A DNA stretch of 64,000 nt from the NCBI RefSeq assembly GCF_001907195.1, contig NZ_LVWA01000002.1:310001-374000 (forward strand), given 5' to 3'. The translations under genes and the position numbers were made by a program. The DNA is from Pontibacter flavimaris. GTDB lineage: Bacteria > Bacteroidota > Bacteroidia > Cytophagales > Hymenobacteraceae. This document shows positions 19,116 through 27,963 of the stretch, one piece after another. Under the pieces are notes generated by a model that saw only the letters and a program-made list of their open reading frames with translations, made no database searches and had not been told where the DNA came from. Within the stretch, counting starts at the first letter, position 1. Each line of letters begins with the position of its first letter.

Positions 19116-22100
19116 TTACAGTGCTTTCTGGTCCTTGCTCAGGTCTTTGATGCGGATGTTGCGGAACCAAACCGTGGAGCCGTGTCCCAGGAAGCCGATG
19201 TGGCCCTTTGCTCGTTTCAGCCCCGGGTGGTCTTTTCCGTCCAGCGTACCATTCTTGCTTGCCTGGGCAAGGTCGCCGTCCAGGATGGTTGTGCCGTTAA
19301 GTATGATTTTCACCTTTGGCCCTTTCAGGATCACTTCCTGGTAGTTCCACTCTCCTACCGGCTTTAAGGCGCCACGCTTTGCGGTAAGCACACCGTACAC
19401 AGAACCATGGTACTGGTACTCCTCCAGATCTTTGTAGATATCGGCGTCGTTGTCCAGAATCTGCAACTCCATCCCTTCATAGGCAGCATCGCCCTCAAGC
19501 GGTGCACGCACGCCAAGCCCGTTATTGGCTCCGGGGGTAAGCTTAAACTCGAAACGGAATACAAAATCGCCGTACTCTTCTTTGGTGAACAAGTTACCAC
19601 CGCTTCCAAATTTAGGCTTATGCACCACCATCACCCCATCCTCTATCACGTAGTCGGTGGTGTTGCCCTGCCAGTTGTACATGTTGGTACCGTCGAACAG
19701 TACCTTAAAGCCTTCTTTCTTCTCTGCTGCACTCAGTTCAAACGGTTTCGGGCGTGGGATCTCGCGGATATAAATATCGCGGTAAGCTATTCTGGAGCCG
19801 TGCGCCTGGAGTTCTATCTGCTCTTCCTGAAAGATCGGTAAATCGCGGTTCCAGAAGTTCTCCAGGATAACATTATCTGTCACCAGTTCTCCGTTCAGGT
19901 ACACTGTCACCCGGTCGCCTTGCATCAGAATGCGGAAATTGTTCCACTCGCCAAGAGGATTGTCGGCTACTTTCAGCGGCTTGCTCGGGTGTACTTTGTT
20001 GTTGTACAGACCACCGGAACCTACCTGTGCTCCTACATCTACACGGGAAGTATCCCAGATCTGCACCTGCGGCGTTCCGCGAAGGTAAATGCCGGCATCG
20101 CCTTCCTTGTGTCCATCATCAAAGATTTTCCAATCCACAAACATTTCGATGTCGCCATACTTTTTAACCGTAGCGATGTTGTCTCCCTTACCTGTAAAGA
20201 TCAGTTCGCCGTTCTCCACAATCCAGCTTTTTTGCATCTGCTCATCGGCTTGTTGCTGCTTCTGGGCCAGCGTCTTCTTGTCCATTTTTGCCCGCGCAAT
20301 AGGATTTTCCACCAGGCCTTTCCAGCCCGTCAGGTCTTTGCCGTTGAACAGCGGCACGAAGCCTTCGTCTTTTGGCATCTCCGCCAGGAACTTGCGCATC
20401 GACTCTTTCTGATACTCGCTATCCGGCCCCTGCAGCACCTGGATCGTCTTGTTGAGATACTCCCGCACCACGTTGCCCTGAAAATCAGTGCTGGACAAAG
20501 CGATGTTCATGACAGCATGGGCGGCCTGTTGCTGCAAGGCAGGCTCATCCAGGTACTTGCCGGCAAACACCAGCGCCGGGAAGGTCCGGTTTCTGCCTAC
20601 TTGCGTGAGGATAAGCTGCTTTTGCTCAGTGGTTTTAGCTACCTCCATGGCCTTGCGAAGCATCAGTACCTTTTGGTCGGCAGGATATTTCGCAATGCTT
20701 ACAGCGCGGATGTAGCCTCTCAGTGCCTGGTCCAGGTAGGTGCTGTTGTTTGCACTTGCGCTGATATTGTAAAGCTCTTCTGCTGCACTTACATCCGACC
20801 ACTGCGACAGTGCTGACAGGGCAGCTGCTTTCATGTTCGCATCACCGTTCTGGAAGGCCTGTGCCACCGCCTGTAGCGCCTGGTCTCCGCCTATACTTGC
20901 CAGGATGTTAAAGTAAGCCGGCCGCTTTTCTGCCGGCGCCTCGTTCATTTTTTGCAGCACCAGATCTGCCTTTTCGGCCTGGTTTTCATAATCCCCTACG
21001 GCGGCTACAACGGCTTTTTGCACCGCCGCAAGCTCTTCCGGCTGAGAGGTTTCGTTCAGGAGCGTGAACAGTTGCGGCAGGTTCTCTTTGCTGGCAATGT
21101 TGGCAAGGGCCTCCAGCGCAGCCTTGCGCACGGCAGCATCTTTATGCTTAGCGTACGGAAGCACCTCCTGGAATCTCCTGTTTTCACCGCGAGCACCCAG
21201 TACCGCTAACAGTTCCGCCTGCGCTACCGCCGGCATTTTTGGAAGGGCCTTCGATACTTTATCTGTCATGCCATCTCCTTTCATAATCAAAAGAGCGTTT
21301 CTAACGGCAACGGCTTCCTGATCACCGCCTTTGCGCATGGTTTTCAGCAGGGCGGGCAGCGCCTCTTGCTGGCCCAACTTACCGGCAGCGCCAATAGCGG
21401 CAATTCTCACCTGGGCATCTTTGCTCTTCAATGCTTTTTCTACTGCCGGTAAAGCCCCTTTCGCGCCGTTATTGCCCAGCATGGTGATGATCTCTGCCTG
21501 CACCGCCGGGTCGGCCTTCTTCTGTTTCTTCACCCACAGTGCCGTGTTTTCTGTTGTCAAGTATGGGCTGGCAAACTTCAGGGCGGCGGCGCGGTATTCC
21601 TTGTTCGGGTCACCGGCTGCGTTTACCAGAAGCGGCATACTTTGCTCTTTCTGGATATCGCTCAAAAGCTTCAGGGCTGCTGTGCGCGTGTGTACCTGTT
21701 CATCCGTAGTGGCTTTGCTCAGCATCGACTGGGCGATACGCACAGCCTGCTCCGACTGCCCCTTCTCGGCCAGGCGATTGGCATATAGCAGGTAGGCGGC
21801 GACCGCGTTATCCTTGTCGAACTTGTAGTTATCCTCTTCCGCGGCCTTGGTCAGGGCGGCCTCGGCAGCGGGATCCGCAATGTTGGCCAGCGCGTAGAGG
21901 GTCAGCTTCCGCAGTTTCTCGTCTTGGCTGTTGGCCAAGGGCGTTAAGGCCGGCACGGCTGCTGCATGGCGTGTATCGCCCAAAGCTCCTACTAGGCCGA
22001 GCTGGCAATCACCCTGCGCATTTTGCAGGGCTTGCTGGAGTGCCTGGCTGGCGGCAGGAGTGTTTATACTTGTCAGGGCCCTGGCAGCGGGACCGCAGAG

Positions 22101-22544
22101 ACGGCCATCGCCCAGGTACCCTTGCAGGCAAGCAACAGCCTGATCATCACCGACCATTTGCAGCTGCCGGATCAAAAAGGCCTTGTTTTCCTCATGCCCG
22201 GTGCTCTGGAGGGCCTTGCAGTAGGCGTTGGCACTCATTTTCCGCCAATCCTCCCGCTCCGACTCCATCACATAGGCAGAGAAGCCGCCCAAGGCATACT
22301 CTATACTTGTATTGTCGCCCTTGCCGGGTGCCGACAGCATGCCGGCCATTTGCAGGATTCCCTCCTCGCCCATGGCAGCGATGCCTGCCATACTTGCTTC
22401 CAGGTGTTTCTCGTCCCGGGCCGGCAGTTCTGCCAGTAAGTCCGCGATCTTTGTGGAAAGGGTTCGCTGATCGTTTTTGCGTTGCCCCATAACGCCTGTG
22501 CTTAGCAGAAGCAAGGCCAGGAGCACGAATGATATTTTTCTCAT
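19116..22544 (-). CDS. HEAT-repeat protein with two DUF1080 (3-keto-glycoside hydrolase/lyase-like) domains
   Basis: 1142 residues from the Met that opens a signal peptide (MRKISFVLLALLLLSTGVMG); the open frame starts 19 codons upstream without a signal. Residues up to about 720 are alpha-helical HEAT-like repeats (for example AAVPALTPLANSQDEKLRKL; ALPAVEKALKSKDAQVRIAA). Two concanavalin-like DUF1080 domains follow, the first opening FVPLFNGKDLTGWKG and the second FKVLFDGTNMYNWQG. DUF1080 proteins act on 3-keto-disaccharides, by hydrolysis or by beta-elimination, in the periplasm. It lies 61 bases after the Gfo/Idh gene. The HEAT part may be a scaffold or a sugar-polymer-binding surface (inference). 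Confidence 0.85.
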   Translation of the reverse strand: MRKISFVLLALLLLSTGVMGQRKNDQRTLSTKIADLLAELPARDEKHLEASMAGIAAMGEEGILQMAGMLSAPGKGDNTSIEYALGGFSAYVMESEREDWRKMSANAYCKALQSTGHEENKAFLIRQLQMVGDDQAVACLQGYLGDGRLCGPAARALTSINTPAASQALQQALQNAQGDCQLGLVGALGDTRHAAAVPALTPLANSQDEKLRKLTLYALANIADPAAEAALTKAAEEDNYKFDKDNAVAAYLLYANRLAEKGQSEQAVRIAQSMLSKATTDEQVHTRTAALKLLSDIQKEQSMPLLVNAAGDPNKEYRAAALKFASPYLTTENTALWVKKQKKADPAVQAEIITMLGNNGAKGALPAVEKALKSKDAQVRIAAIGAAGKLGQQEALPALLKTMRKGGDQEAVAVRNALLIMKGDGMTDKVSKALPKMPAVAQAELLAVLGARGENRRFQEVLPYAKHKDAAVRKAALEALANIASKENLPQLFTLLNETSQPEELAAVQKAVVAAVGDYENQAEKADLVLQKMNEAPAEKRPAYFNILASIGGDQALQAVAQAFQNGDANMKAAALSALSQWSDVSAAEELYNISASANNSTYLDQALRGYIRAVSIAKYPADQKVLMLRKAMEVAKTTEQKQLILTQVGRNRTFPALVFAGKYLDEPALQQQAAHAVMNIALSSTDFQGNVVREYLNKTIQVLQGPDSEYQKESMRKFLAEMPKDEGFVPLFNGKDLTGWKGLVENPIARAKMDKKTLAQKQQQADEQMQKSWIVENGELIFTGKGDNIATVKKYGDIEMFVDWKIFDDGHKEGDAGIYLRGTPQVQIWDTSRVDVGAQVGSGGLYNNKVHPSKPLKVADNPLGEWNNFRILMQGDRVTVYLNGELVTDNVILENFWNRDLPIFQEEQIELQAHGSRIAYRDIYIREIPRPKPFELSAAEKKEGFKVLFDGTNMYNWQGNTTDYVIEDGVMVVHKPKFGSGGNLFTKEEYGDFVFRFEFKLTPGANNGLGVRAPLEGDAAYEGMELQILDNDADIYKDLEEYQYHGSVYGVLTAKRGALKPVGEWNYQEVILKGPKVKIILNGTTILDGDLAQASKNGTLDGKDHPGLKRAKGHIGFLGHGSTVWFRNIRIKDLSKDQKAL

Positions 22545-22605
22545 GATGTTAGCAAAGTATAATTCTAACCTGTTAAAGAATGCTTTTAACTTCTTAGCCA
22601 AACAG

Positions 22606-23880
22606 TTACACCAGCGTCCAGTCGGAGCGCATCGGTTGGTATACCAGGCGGTTGGCCCCTTCGTCGTTGATGAACTCCTGCTTTACGGGGTCGAACTTGA
22701 GCGAGCGCCCTAAGCGCAACGCTGCCAGGCCCATATTTACCAGCGTGCAGGAGCGGTGGCCGTTTTCTTCGTTCAGGGCAAACTTCTGGCGGTTCTTCAC
22801 AGCCTGCACAAAGTCCGTTACCTGTGGCTCCGGATCAGGGAAAGCGGCTAATTTCCTTCTAAGGTCAGGAATGTCGGAGCGGAAGCCCGGGTAGAGTTTG
22901 CCTTTAGGCCCCTCGATGTAAGGAATGTTTTCCTCCTTGCCCTCGCCATCCAGGATAATTTGGCAACCGTCTTCGTACGTATAAGTAATCCTGCGCCAGG
23001 TTCCTACGGCGTCGGTGTGTTGCTGTGGCGCATCGATCTCCACGGAAACCGGGCTGGTGTTATCTTTGCCCAGGAAGTACTGGATGGGGTCTAGGTAATG
23101 CTGGCCCATATCGCCAAGGCCGCCACCATCGTAGTCCCAGTAGCCACGGAACGTGCCGTGCACGCGGTGCGGGTTGTAGGGCTTGTAAGGGGCAGGGCCC
23201 AGCCACATGTTGTAATCCAGTTCTTTAGGCACGGGCGTCGGGTTCAGATTGGTCTGGCCTACCCAATAGAACTTCCAATCATAGCCGGTGCCGCGGCCCA
23301 CGGTTACTTTCAGCGGCCAGCCCAGCAGGCCGCTATCCACCAGTTTCTTGATCGGCTTTACAGTGGTGCCCATGCCGTAGAAAATATCATCGAAGCGGAA
23401 CCAGGTGTTGAGGCGGAAGATGCGCCCGTGCTGCTGCACGGCTTCTACCACGCGCTTGCCCTCTCCTATCGTCCGGGTCATCGGCTTTTCACACCAGATG
23501 TCTTTCCCGGCGCGGGCCGCATCCGCGGCCATAATGCCGTGCCAGTGCGGCGGAGTGGCGATGTGCACAATATCCACTTCCGGCATCTGGATCAGCTCCC
23601 GGTAATCGGTAAAGGTTTTCACGCCCTTGCCCAGCATGTCCACCGCTTTCTTCAGGTGATTTTGGTCTACATCACAGACGGCTACTACCCTCGTGTCGGC
23701 ATAAGCGAAGTGGTTGCGCCCCATGGCTCCTACGCCAATTACGCCTTTGGTAAGCTGGTCGCTAGGGGCTACATAGCCTTTCCCGCCGAGCACAAACCTG
23801 GGTACAATGGTAAAAGCGGCGAAAGCCATCGCAGACTTCTTAATAAAGTCTCGTCTTGGGTTCTCTTTGTCTGGTTTCAT
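22606..23880 (-). CDS. Tat-exported Gfo/Idh/MocA family oxidoreductase
   Basis: 424 residues. The N-terminus carries a Tat signal (NPRRDFIKKSAMAFAAF). The Rossmann start GVIGVGAMGRNHF binds NAD(P), and WCEKPMTRT is the family's catalytic-Lys motif. The C-terminal half has GGGLGDMGQHYLDP. Tat-exported members with tightly held NAD act on glycosides outside the cytoplasm, including GH109-type hydrolases and 3-dehydrogenases. The neighbouring DUF1080 and GMC genes point to redox-assisted glycoside cleavage. It is the first gene of the minus-strand run to the second GMC gene. Start chosen at the first Met, where the Tat motif follows directly. Confidence 0.88.
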   Translation of the reverse strand: MKPDKENPRRDFIKKSAMAFAAFTIVPRFVLGGKGYVAPSDQLTKGVIGVGAMGRNHFAYADTRVVAVCDVDQNHLKKAVDMLGKGVKTFTDYRELIQMPEVDIVHIATPPHWHGIMAADAARAGKDIWCEKPMTRTIGEGKRVVEAVQQHGRIFRLNTWFRFDDIFYGMGTTVKPIKKLVDSGLLGWPLKVTVGRGTGYDWKFYWVGQTNLNPTPVPKELDYNMWLGPAPYKPYNPHRVHGTFRGYWDYDGGGLGDMGQHYLDPIQYFLGKDNTSPVSVEIDAPQQHTDAVGTWRRITYTYEDGCQIILDGEGKEENIPYIEGPKGKLYPGFRSDIPDLRRKLAAFPDPEPQVTDFVQAVKNRQKFALNEENGHRSCTLVNMGLAALRLGRSLKFDPVKQEFINDEGANRLVYQPMRSDWTLV

Positions 23881-24821
23881 GAAGCACAGAGATTTTTACA
23901 AATTTATTTTTATAGGGATATGGCTGCGGTGAGCCATGTAAAAACAAACAGTAAGCGTAAAATCCGAAACCAATAGGTGCTGGCCCTTTTAGGCGGCGGC
24001 ACTTCGGAGGTAAGCTGTTCTTTGCCGCTGTTCAGGCGTGAGAGCTCATCGTAGCTTCTTGCCTTTAGCGTTGGTAGTGGTAGGAAAGCGCAGTGTAGGC
24101 TGGTCTTCTCTTGTTTTGATTAGATTTTCTGCACAATTCCGGTTGTACGCCAGGTGGCTGAAAATTAGCATTTAAGCCTTTCAATATAGAGATTTAAATA
24201 TTAAGAGTAAAGCTTCCTCTCTTTTAAAGCAGGATTTATTTAGGCTTCAACAGCACGTACTTAAACGTCGTTCTGCCTGTTAAGCTGATGTCCTCTTGTT
24301 ATAACAGCCGTTGGCACCCTAAAACTAAAGTATAAAGTATGGCCATACTTTGGCCGCAACCTTCGACAGAAGGGCCTTGAGGAAGGCAGCGTATATTTAA
24401 AGAACCAGCTGGAATCTGGGATAGGACAAAGGCAAGGCTTTAAAAAGAATAGGGGACCCACGCTATCGTGGGATCCCCTATTCATACTTTGTACAATGTG
24501 GCGACGCGGGAAATTCTTATACTTCCCTGATATGTTAACCGGCAGAGCGTTTCTAATCAGCCGGGTATAGGTCTTTCTCCGGTTGCAAAGGCAAAGATAC
24601 CATCGGGATCAGTCAGGCCTTCTTCAGACCACAGAAGATGGCACCTGCGGTCTCGTTTATACTTGAGGGGGCTTCTACATAGCCTCCCGGCGGTCATTTC
24701 TTTTGAAGTTTTATCATCTTTGAAAGTATAAAACCCGGTAAAGTATGCTTAGGTTTTGCTTTATCACAAGGTTCCTGGCATCTATGCAATGGATATTACT
24801 TAAAACCGATTTCTTAATGCT
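23881..24821. other. Long intergenic region, no gene seen
   Basis: About 940 bases between the Gfo/Idh start and the end of the sulfatase operon. It contains AAGTATAA-type motifs and the terminator at 24447-24483. The short open frames here overlap the hairpin and lack coding character. Confidence 0.6.
24447..24483 (-). terminator. Terminator of the SusCD-sulfatase operon
   Basis: The arms GAATAGGGGACCCACG and CGTGGGATCCCCTATTC pair with one bulged base around CTAT. On the minus strand the stem is followed by TTCTTTTT. It lies about 340 bases after the last sulfatase stop. Confidence 0.75.
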
Positions 24822-26276
24822 TCAATCAGGCTTCTTCATCTCTGCCCGAACCTTTTTAATCCATGCCTGATGGAGTTGCAATAACTCTTCAACCCTTTCA
24901 GGATGCTCAGCGGCCACGTTCCTCTTCTCGGACACGTCCTCCTCTAAATTCACTAAAAATAATTTAGGAAGCTCTGCAGCTGAAGATTCTCCTTTTGCCA
25001 AAGGCTCTGTCACATTACCAATCAGTTTCCAGGAGCCTTTTCTAACGACCCACTGTGACTCTTCACTCCTGTAGTTTCCTATCTGCCAGTAAACCACGTC
25101 ATGCAATGTCTTTGAATTCGCATCCTTAATAAGGGGCATCAGGCTCTTGCCGTCAATACTTTCTTTAAACTTTGAGCCTGTCAGCTCCGCAATGGTAGGG
25201 AACCAATCCATCTGCATCACAAGCTGCTCCCTTACCTCGCCTGCCGGAATCTTTTTGGGGTACCTGATAATGGCCGGAAGACGTATCCCGCCCTCGAACA
25301 GGCTAAACTTGCTGCCCCGGTAAGGCCCGGCGTTGCCACCCCCCCAATTAGCCATCCTTTCTTTGCTATGCCCATTGTCTGACTGGAAGACGATGATCGT
25401 ATTCTCTGTCAGGCCCTTCTCATCCAGGTAATCCAGTATTTTCCCTATCGCCTCATCGGTATCCGAGACAAAGGCGGCGTATTCTTTTCTGGGCGTAGGC
25501 AAGTCTTTATAATGTTCCAGCCACCTGGGAGCACCCTGGTAGGGGTAATGCGGCGAGTTAAAGGCCCAGTAGATAAAGAAGGGGGAGCCGGCATCATTGT
25601 CAATGACAGATTTTACCTCCTTCAACATCAAGTCCGTGAAATGCTCTCCCGGCCTGTAGATCTCCTCAGCGTTTCTGTATAAATCGTGTATACCAGGCCC
25701 ATAATAGAAATGGGAATAGTTATCTATAAACCCATTCCGGTGCCCAAAGAAATAATCGAAACCCTGGGCATTCGGAAGGTTCTGCAGTCTCTCCCCCAAG
25801 TGCCACTTCCCAATTAGGGCGGTGCGGTACTCGTTCCCCTTGAGCATCTCGGCCATGGTTACCTGCTCGGTGGGCAGGCCATACTGGCCGGTTTTAGCAG
25901 CGTTATCAGGGTGAGGCATATTATTGGGCACCCCGGCCCTCAGGTTGGTCTTGCCTGTCAGCAACGCCGCGCGTGAAGGAGAGCAAATGGGGGCGGCTGC
26001 GTAGAACTGCGTAAACCTCACACCTTCCTTCGCAAGCCTATCCATGTTAGGGGTGTGTAAGTCTCTAGCACCATAACTGTTCAGGTCTATTGAACCATGG
26101 TCATCCGTCATGATGATGATGACATTTGGCTTAGCCTGATTCTTTTGAGTTGAGCTGGCTCCCATAGGAGTGACAGCTTGAGCTTCAGATTTAGCAACGA
26201 TATTGACCAAATGGCTCTGAGCTTCCGCGGAACCTATAAAAAGACCCAATACCACGAAAAGAAAATTAGTTTTCAT
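24822..26276 (-). CDS. Sulfatase (family S1), second of a tandem pair
   Basis: 484 residues from the Met that opens the signal MKTNFLFVVLGLFIGSAEA; the frame extends 8 codons upstream. It is a periplasmic formylglycine-dependent sulfatase. NVIIIMTDDHGS supplies metal-binding Asp residues, and ICSPSRAALLTGK contains CxPSR, in which Cys is converted to formylglycine by an anaerobic or aerobic maturase not in this window. LIGKWHLG and the C-terminal RKGSWKLIG are also family blocks. It is a close paralogue of the next gene upstream. The operon context suggests that it removes sulfate from an imported mannoside (inference); the exact position it cleaves cannot be read. Confidence 0.92.
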   Translation of the reverse strand: MKTNFLFVVLGLFIGSAEAQSHLVNIVAKSEAQAVTPMGASSTQKNQAKPNVIIIMTDDHGSIDLNSYGARDLHTPNMDRLAKEGVRFTQFYAAAPICSPSRAALLTGKTNLRAGVPNNMPHPDNAAKTGQYGLPTEQVTMAEMLKGNEYRTALIGKWHLGERLQNLPNAQGFDYFFGHRNGFIDNYSHFYYGPGIHDLYRNAEEIYRPGEHFTDLMLKEVKSVIDNDAGSPFFIYWAFNSPHYPYQGAPRWLEHYKDLPTPRKEYAAFVSDTDEAIGKILDYLDEKGLTENTIIVFQSDNGHSKERMANWGGGNAGPYRGSKFSLFEGGIRLPAIIRYPKKIPAGEVREQLVMQMDWFPTIAELTGSKFKESIDGKSLMPLIKDANSKTLHDVVYWQIGNYRSEESQWVVRKGSWKLIGNVTEPLAKGESSAAELPKLFLVNLEEDVSEKRNVAAEHPERVEELLQLHQAWIKKVRAEMKKPD

Positions 26277-26402
26277 ATGTGTATTGTATTTTTGTAGCAA
26301 CTATATGTAGCATCCCTTAAAACATTACCTCTACAAATTGCCGCCTTACACTGTTGCCAGCTTCCCTGAGGCAAATGTCCCTTCACCTTCTATTCTAAGG
26401 AT

Positions 26403-27863
26403 TTAATCTGCGATCTTCATTTCTGAACGAACCCGATCAATCCATGAGCGATGAAGCTTTAGTAACTCATCGACCTTATCAGGATACTCAGCAGCCACAT
26501 TCGTTTTCTCAGACACATCTTCTTCTACATTCACCAGAAATAATTGAGGGAGTTGTGAGCTTTTTCCTTTTGCCATCGGTTCCGTTACATTCCCAATCAG
26601 CTTCCAGGGCCCCTTTCTAACGGCCCATTGTGATTCCTCGCTCTTATAATTCCCTATCTGCCAGTGAACTATATTGTGCGATGAACTTTTCTTCCTTCTT
26701 TTTATTATAGGCATGAGGCTTTTGCCGTCAATATTTTCTGTGACTTTCGAGCCTGTCAGCTCCGCAATGGTAGGGAACCAGTCCATCTGCATGGTAAGTT
26801 GGCCCCTCACCTCACCTGCCGGAATCTTTTTGGGGTACCTGATGATGGCTGGAACGCGTATCCCGCCCTCGAACAGGCTGAACTTGCTGCCCCGGTAAGG
26901 CCCAGCGTTGCCGCCTCCCCAATAAGCCCGCTCTTCTTTACTATGTCCATGATCTGACTGGAAGACGATGATCGTATTCTCTGTCAGGCCCTTCTCATCC
27001 AGGTAGTCTAGTACCTTGCCTATGGCCTCATCTGTGTTGGAGACAAAGGCGGCGTATTCCTTTCTGGGGGTGGGCAGATGCTTATACTTTTCCAGCCACT
27101 TGGGAGCACCCTGGTAGGGGTAGTGCGGCGAGTTGAATGCCCAATAGATAAAAAAGGGGGTGGCGGTATTTCTATCGATCACGGATTTTACCTCCTTCAC
27201 CATTACATCTGTAAAATGCTCTCCCGGCCTGTAGACCTCCTCAGCGTTTCTGTATAAATCGTGTATAAAAGGGCCATCCCAATAGAAAAAATGGGAGTGA
27301 TTATCTATAACACCATTGCGATGCCCAAAGAAATAGTCAAACCCCTGGGCATTGGGGAGGTTCTGTGGCCTATGCCCTAAATGCCATTTGCCAATGAGGG
27401 AAGTATGGTATCCGTTCTTCTTCAGCATTTCGGCCATGGTTACCTGTTCGGTGGGCAGGCCGTACTGCCCTCTTTCATCCGCACGCTCCGGGATAGGCAC
27501 ATTATCGGGCAGCCCGGCCCTCAGGTTGGTCTTGCCTGTCAGCAATGCCGCACGGGAGGGTGAGCATACGGGGGCCGCTGCGTAGAACTGCGTAAACCTC
27601 ACGCCTTCCTTCGCAAGCCTGTCCATGTTGGGGGTGTGTAAGTCAGTGGCGCCGTAGCTGTTCAGGTCTATCGAACCCTGATCATCAGTCAATATAACGA
27701 TGACATTTGGCTTGGCGCGTTCCCCTTGCGCAGGGTGAGCTCCTCTGAGTGGGGCAGCCCGAACTACATGGTTCTTCCCTTTTTCTGCAATGTATTCCTG
27801 TGCCCCAGCAGAGAAGCTTAGGGCGAAGAGCATCAAAAAGCAATAAAGAAATCTCATGGCCAT
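26403..27863 (-). CDS. Sulfatase (family S1), first of a tandem pair
   Basis: 486 residues, or 484 from the Met at 27857; both start codons are plausible. It has a signal peptide ending SAGA, the metal site VIVILTDDQGS, the formylglycine motif VCSPSRAALLTGK, and LIGKWHLGHRP. It aligns end to end with the neighbouring sulfatase, and the two also share long near-identical DNA stretches, which indicates tandem duplication. Small differences such as DDQ versus DDH at the metal site and FYWDGPFIH versus YYGPGIH in mid-protein may tune substrate choice. It is the fifth gene of the SusC2 operon. Confidence 0.92.
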   Translation of the reverse strand: MAMRFLYCFLMLFALSFSAGAQEYIAEKGKNHVVRAAPLRGAHPAQGERAKPNVIVILTDDQGSIDLNSYGATDLHTPNMDRLAKEGVRFTQFYAAAPVCSPSRAALLTGKTNLRAGLPDNVPIPERADERGQYGLPTEQVTMAEMLKKNGYHTSLIGKWHLGHRPQNLPNAQGFDYFFGHRNGVIDNHSHFFYWDGPFIHDLYRNAEEVYRPGEHFTDVMVKEVKSVIDRNTATPFFIYWAFNSPHYPYQGAPKWLEKYKHLPTPRKEYAAFVSNTDEAIGKVLDYLDEKGLTENTIIVFQSDHGHSKEERAYWGGGNAGPYRGSKFSLFEGGIRVPAIIRYPKKIPAGEVRGQLTMQMDWFPTIAELTGSKVTENIDGKSLMPIIKRRKKSSSHNIVHWQIGNYKSEESQWAVRKGPWKLIGNVTEPMAKGKSSQLPQLFLVNVEEDVSEKTNVAAEYPDKVDELLKLHRSWIDRVRSEMKIAD

Positions 27864-27963
27864 CTTTTTACTGGTGTACTATACTTGGTACAGCTTAAAA
27901 AAAGAACCAGAGTCCACATTAAAGTAAACTCTGGTCCAATCAATCTATTCACAATCAATCAAC

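Noticed and set aside
24261..24485. 74-codon minus-strand open frame
   Set aside because: Overlaps a terminator hairpin; composition not coding-like.
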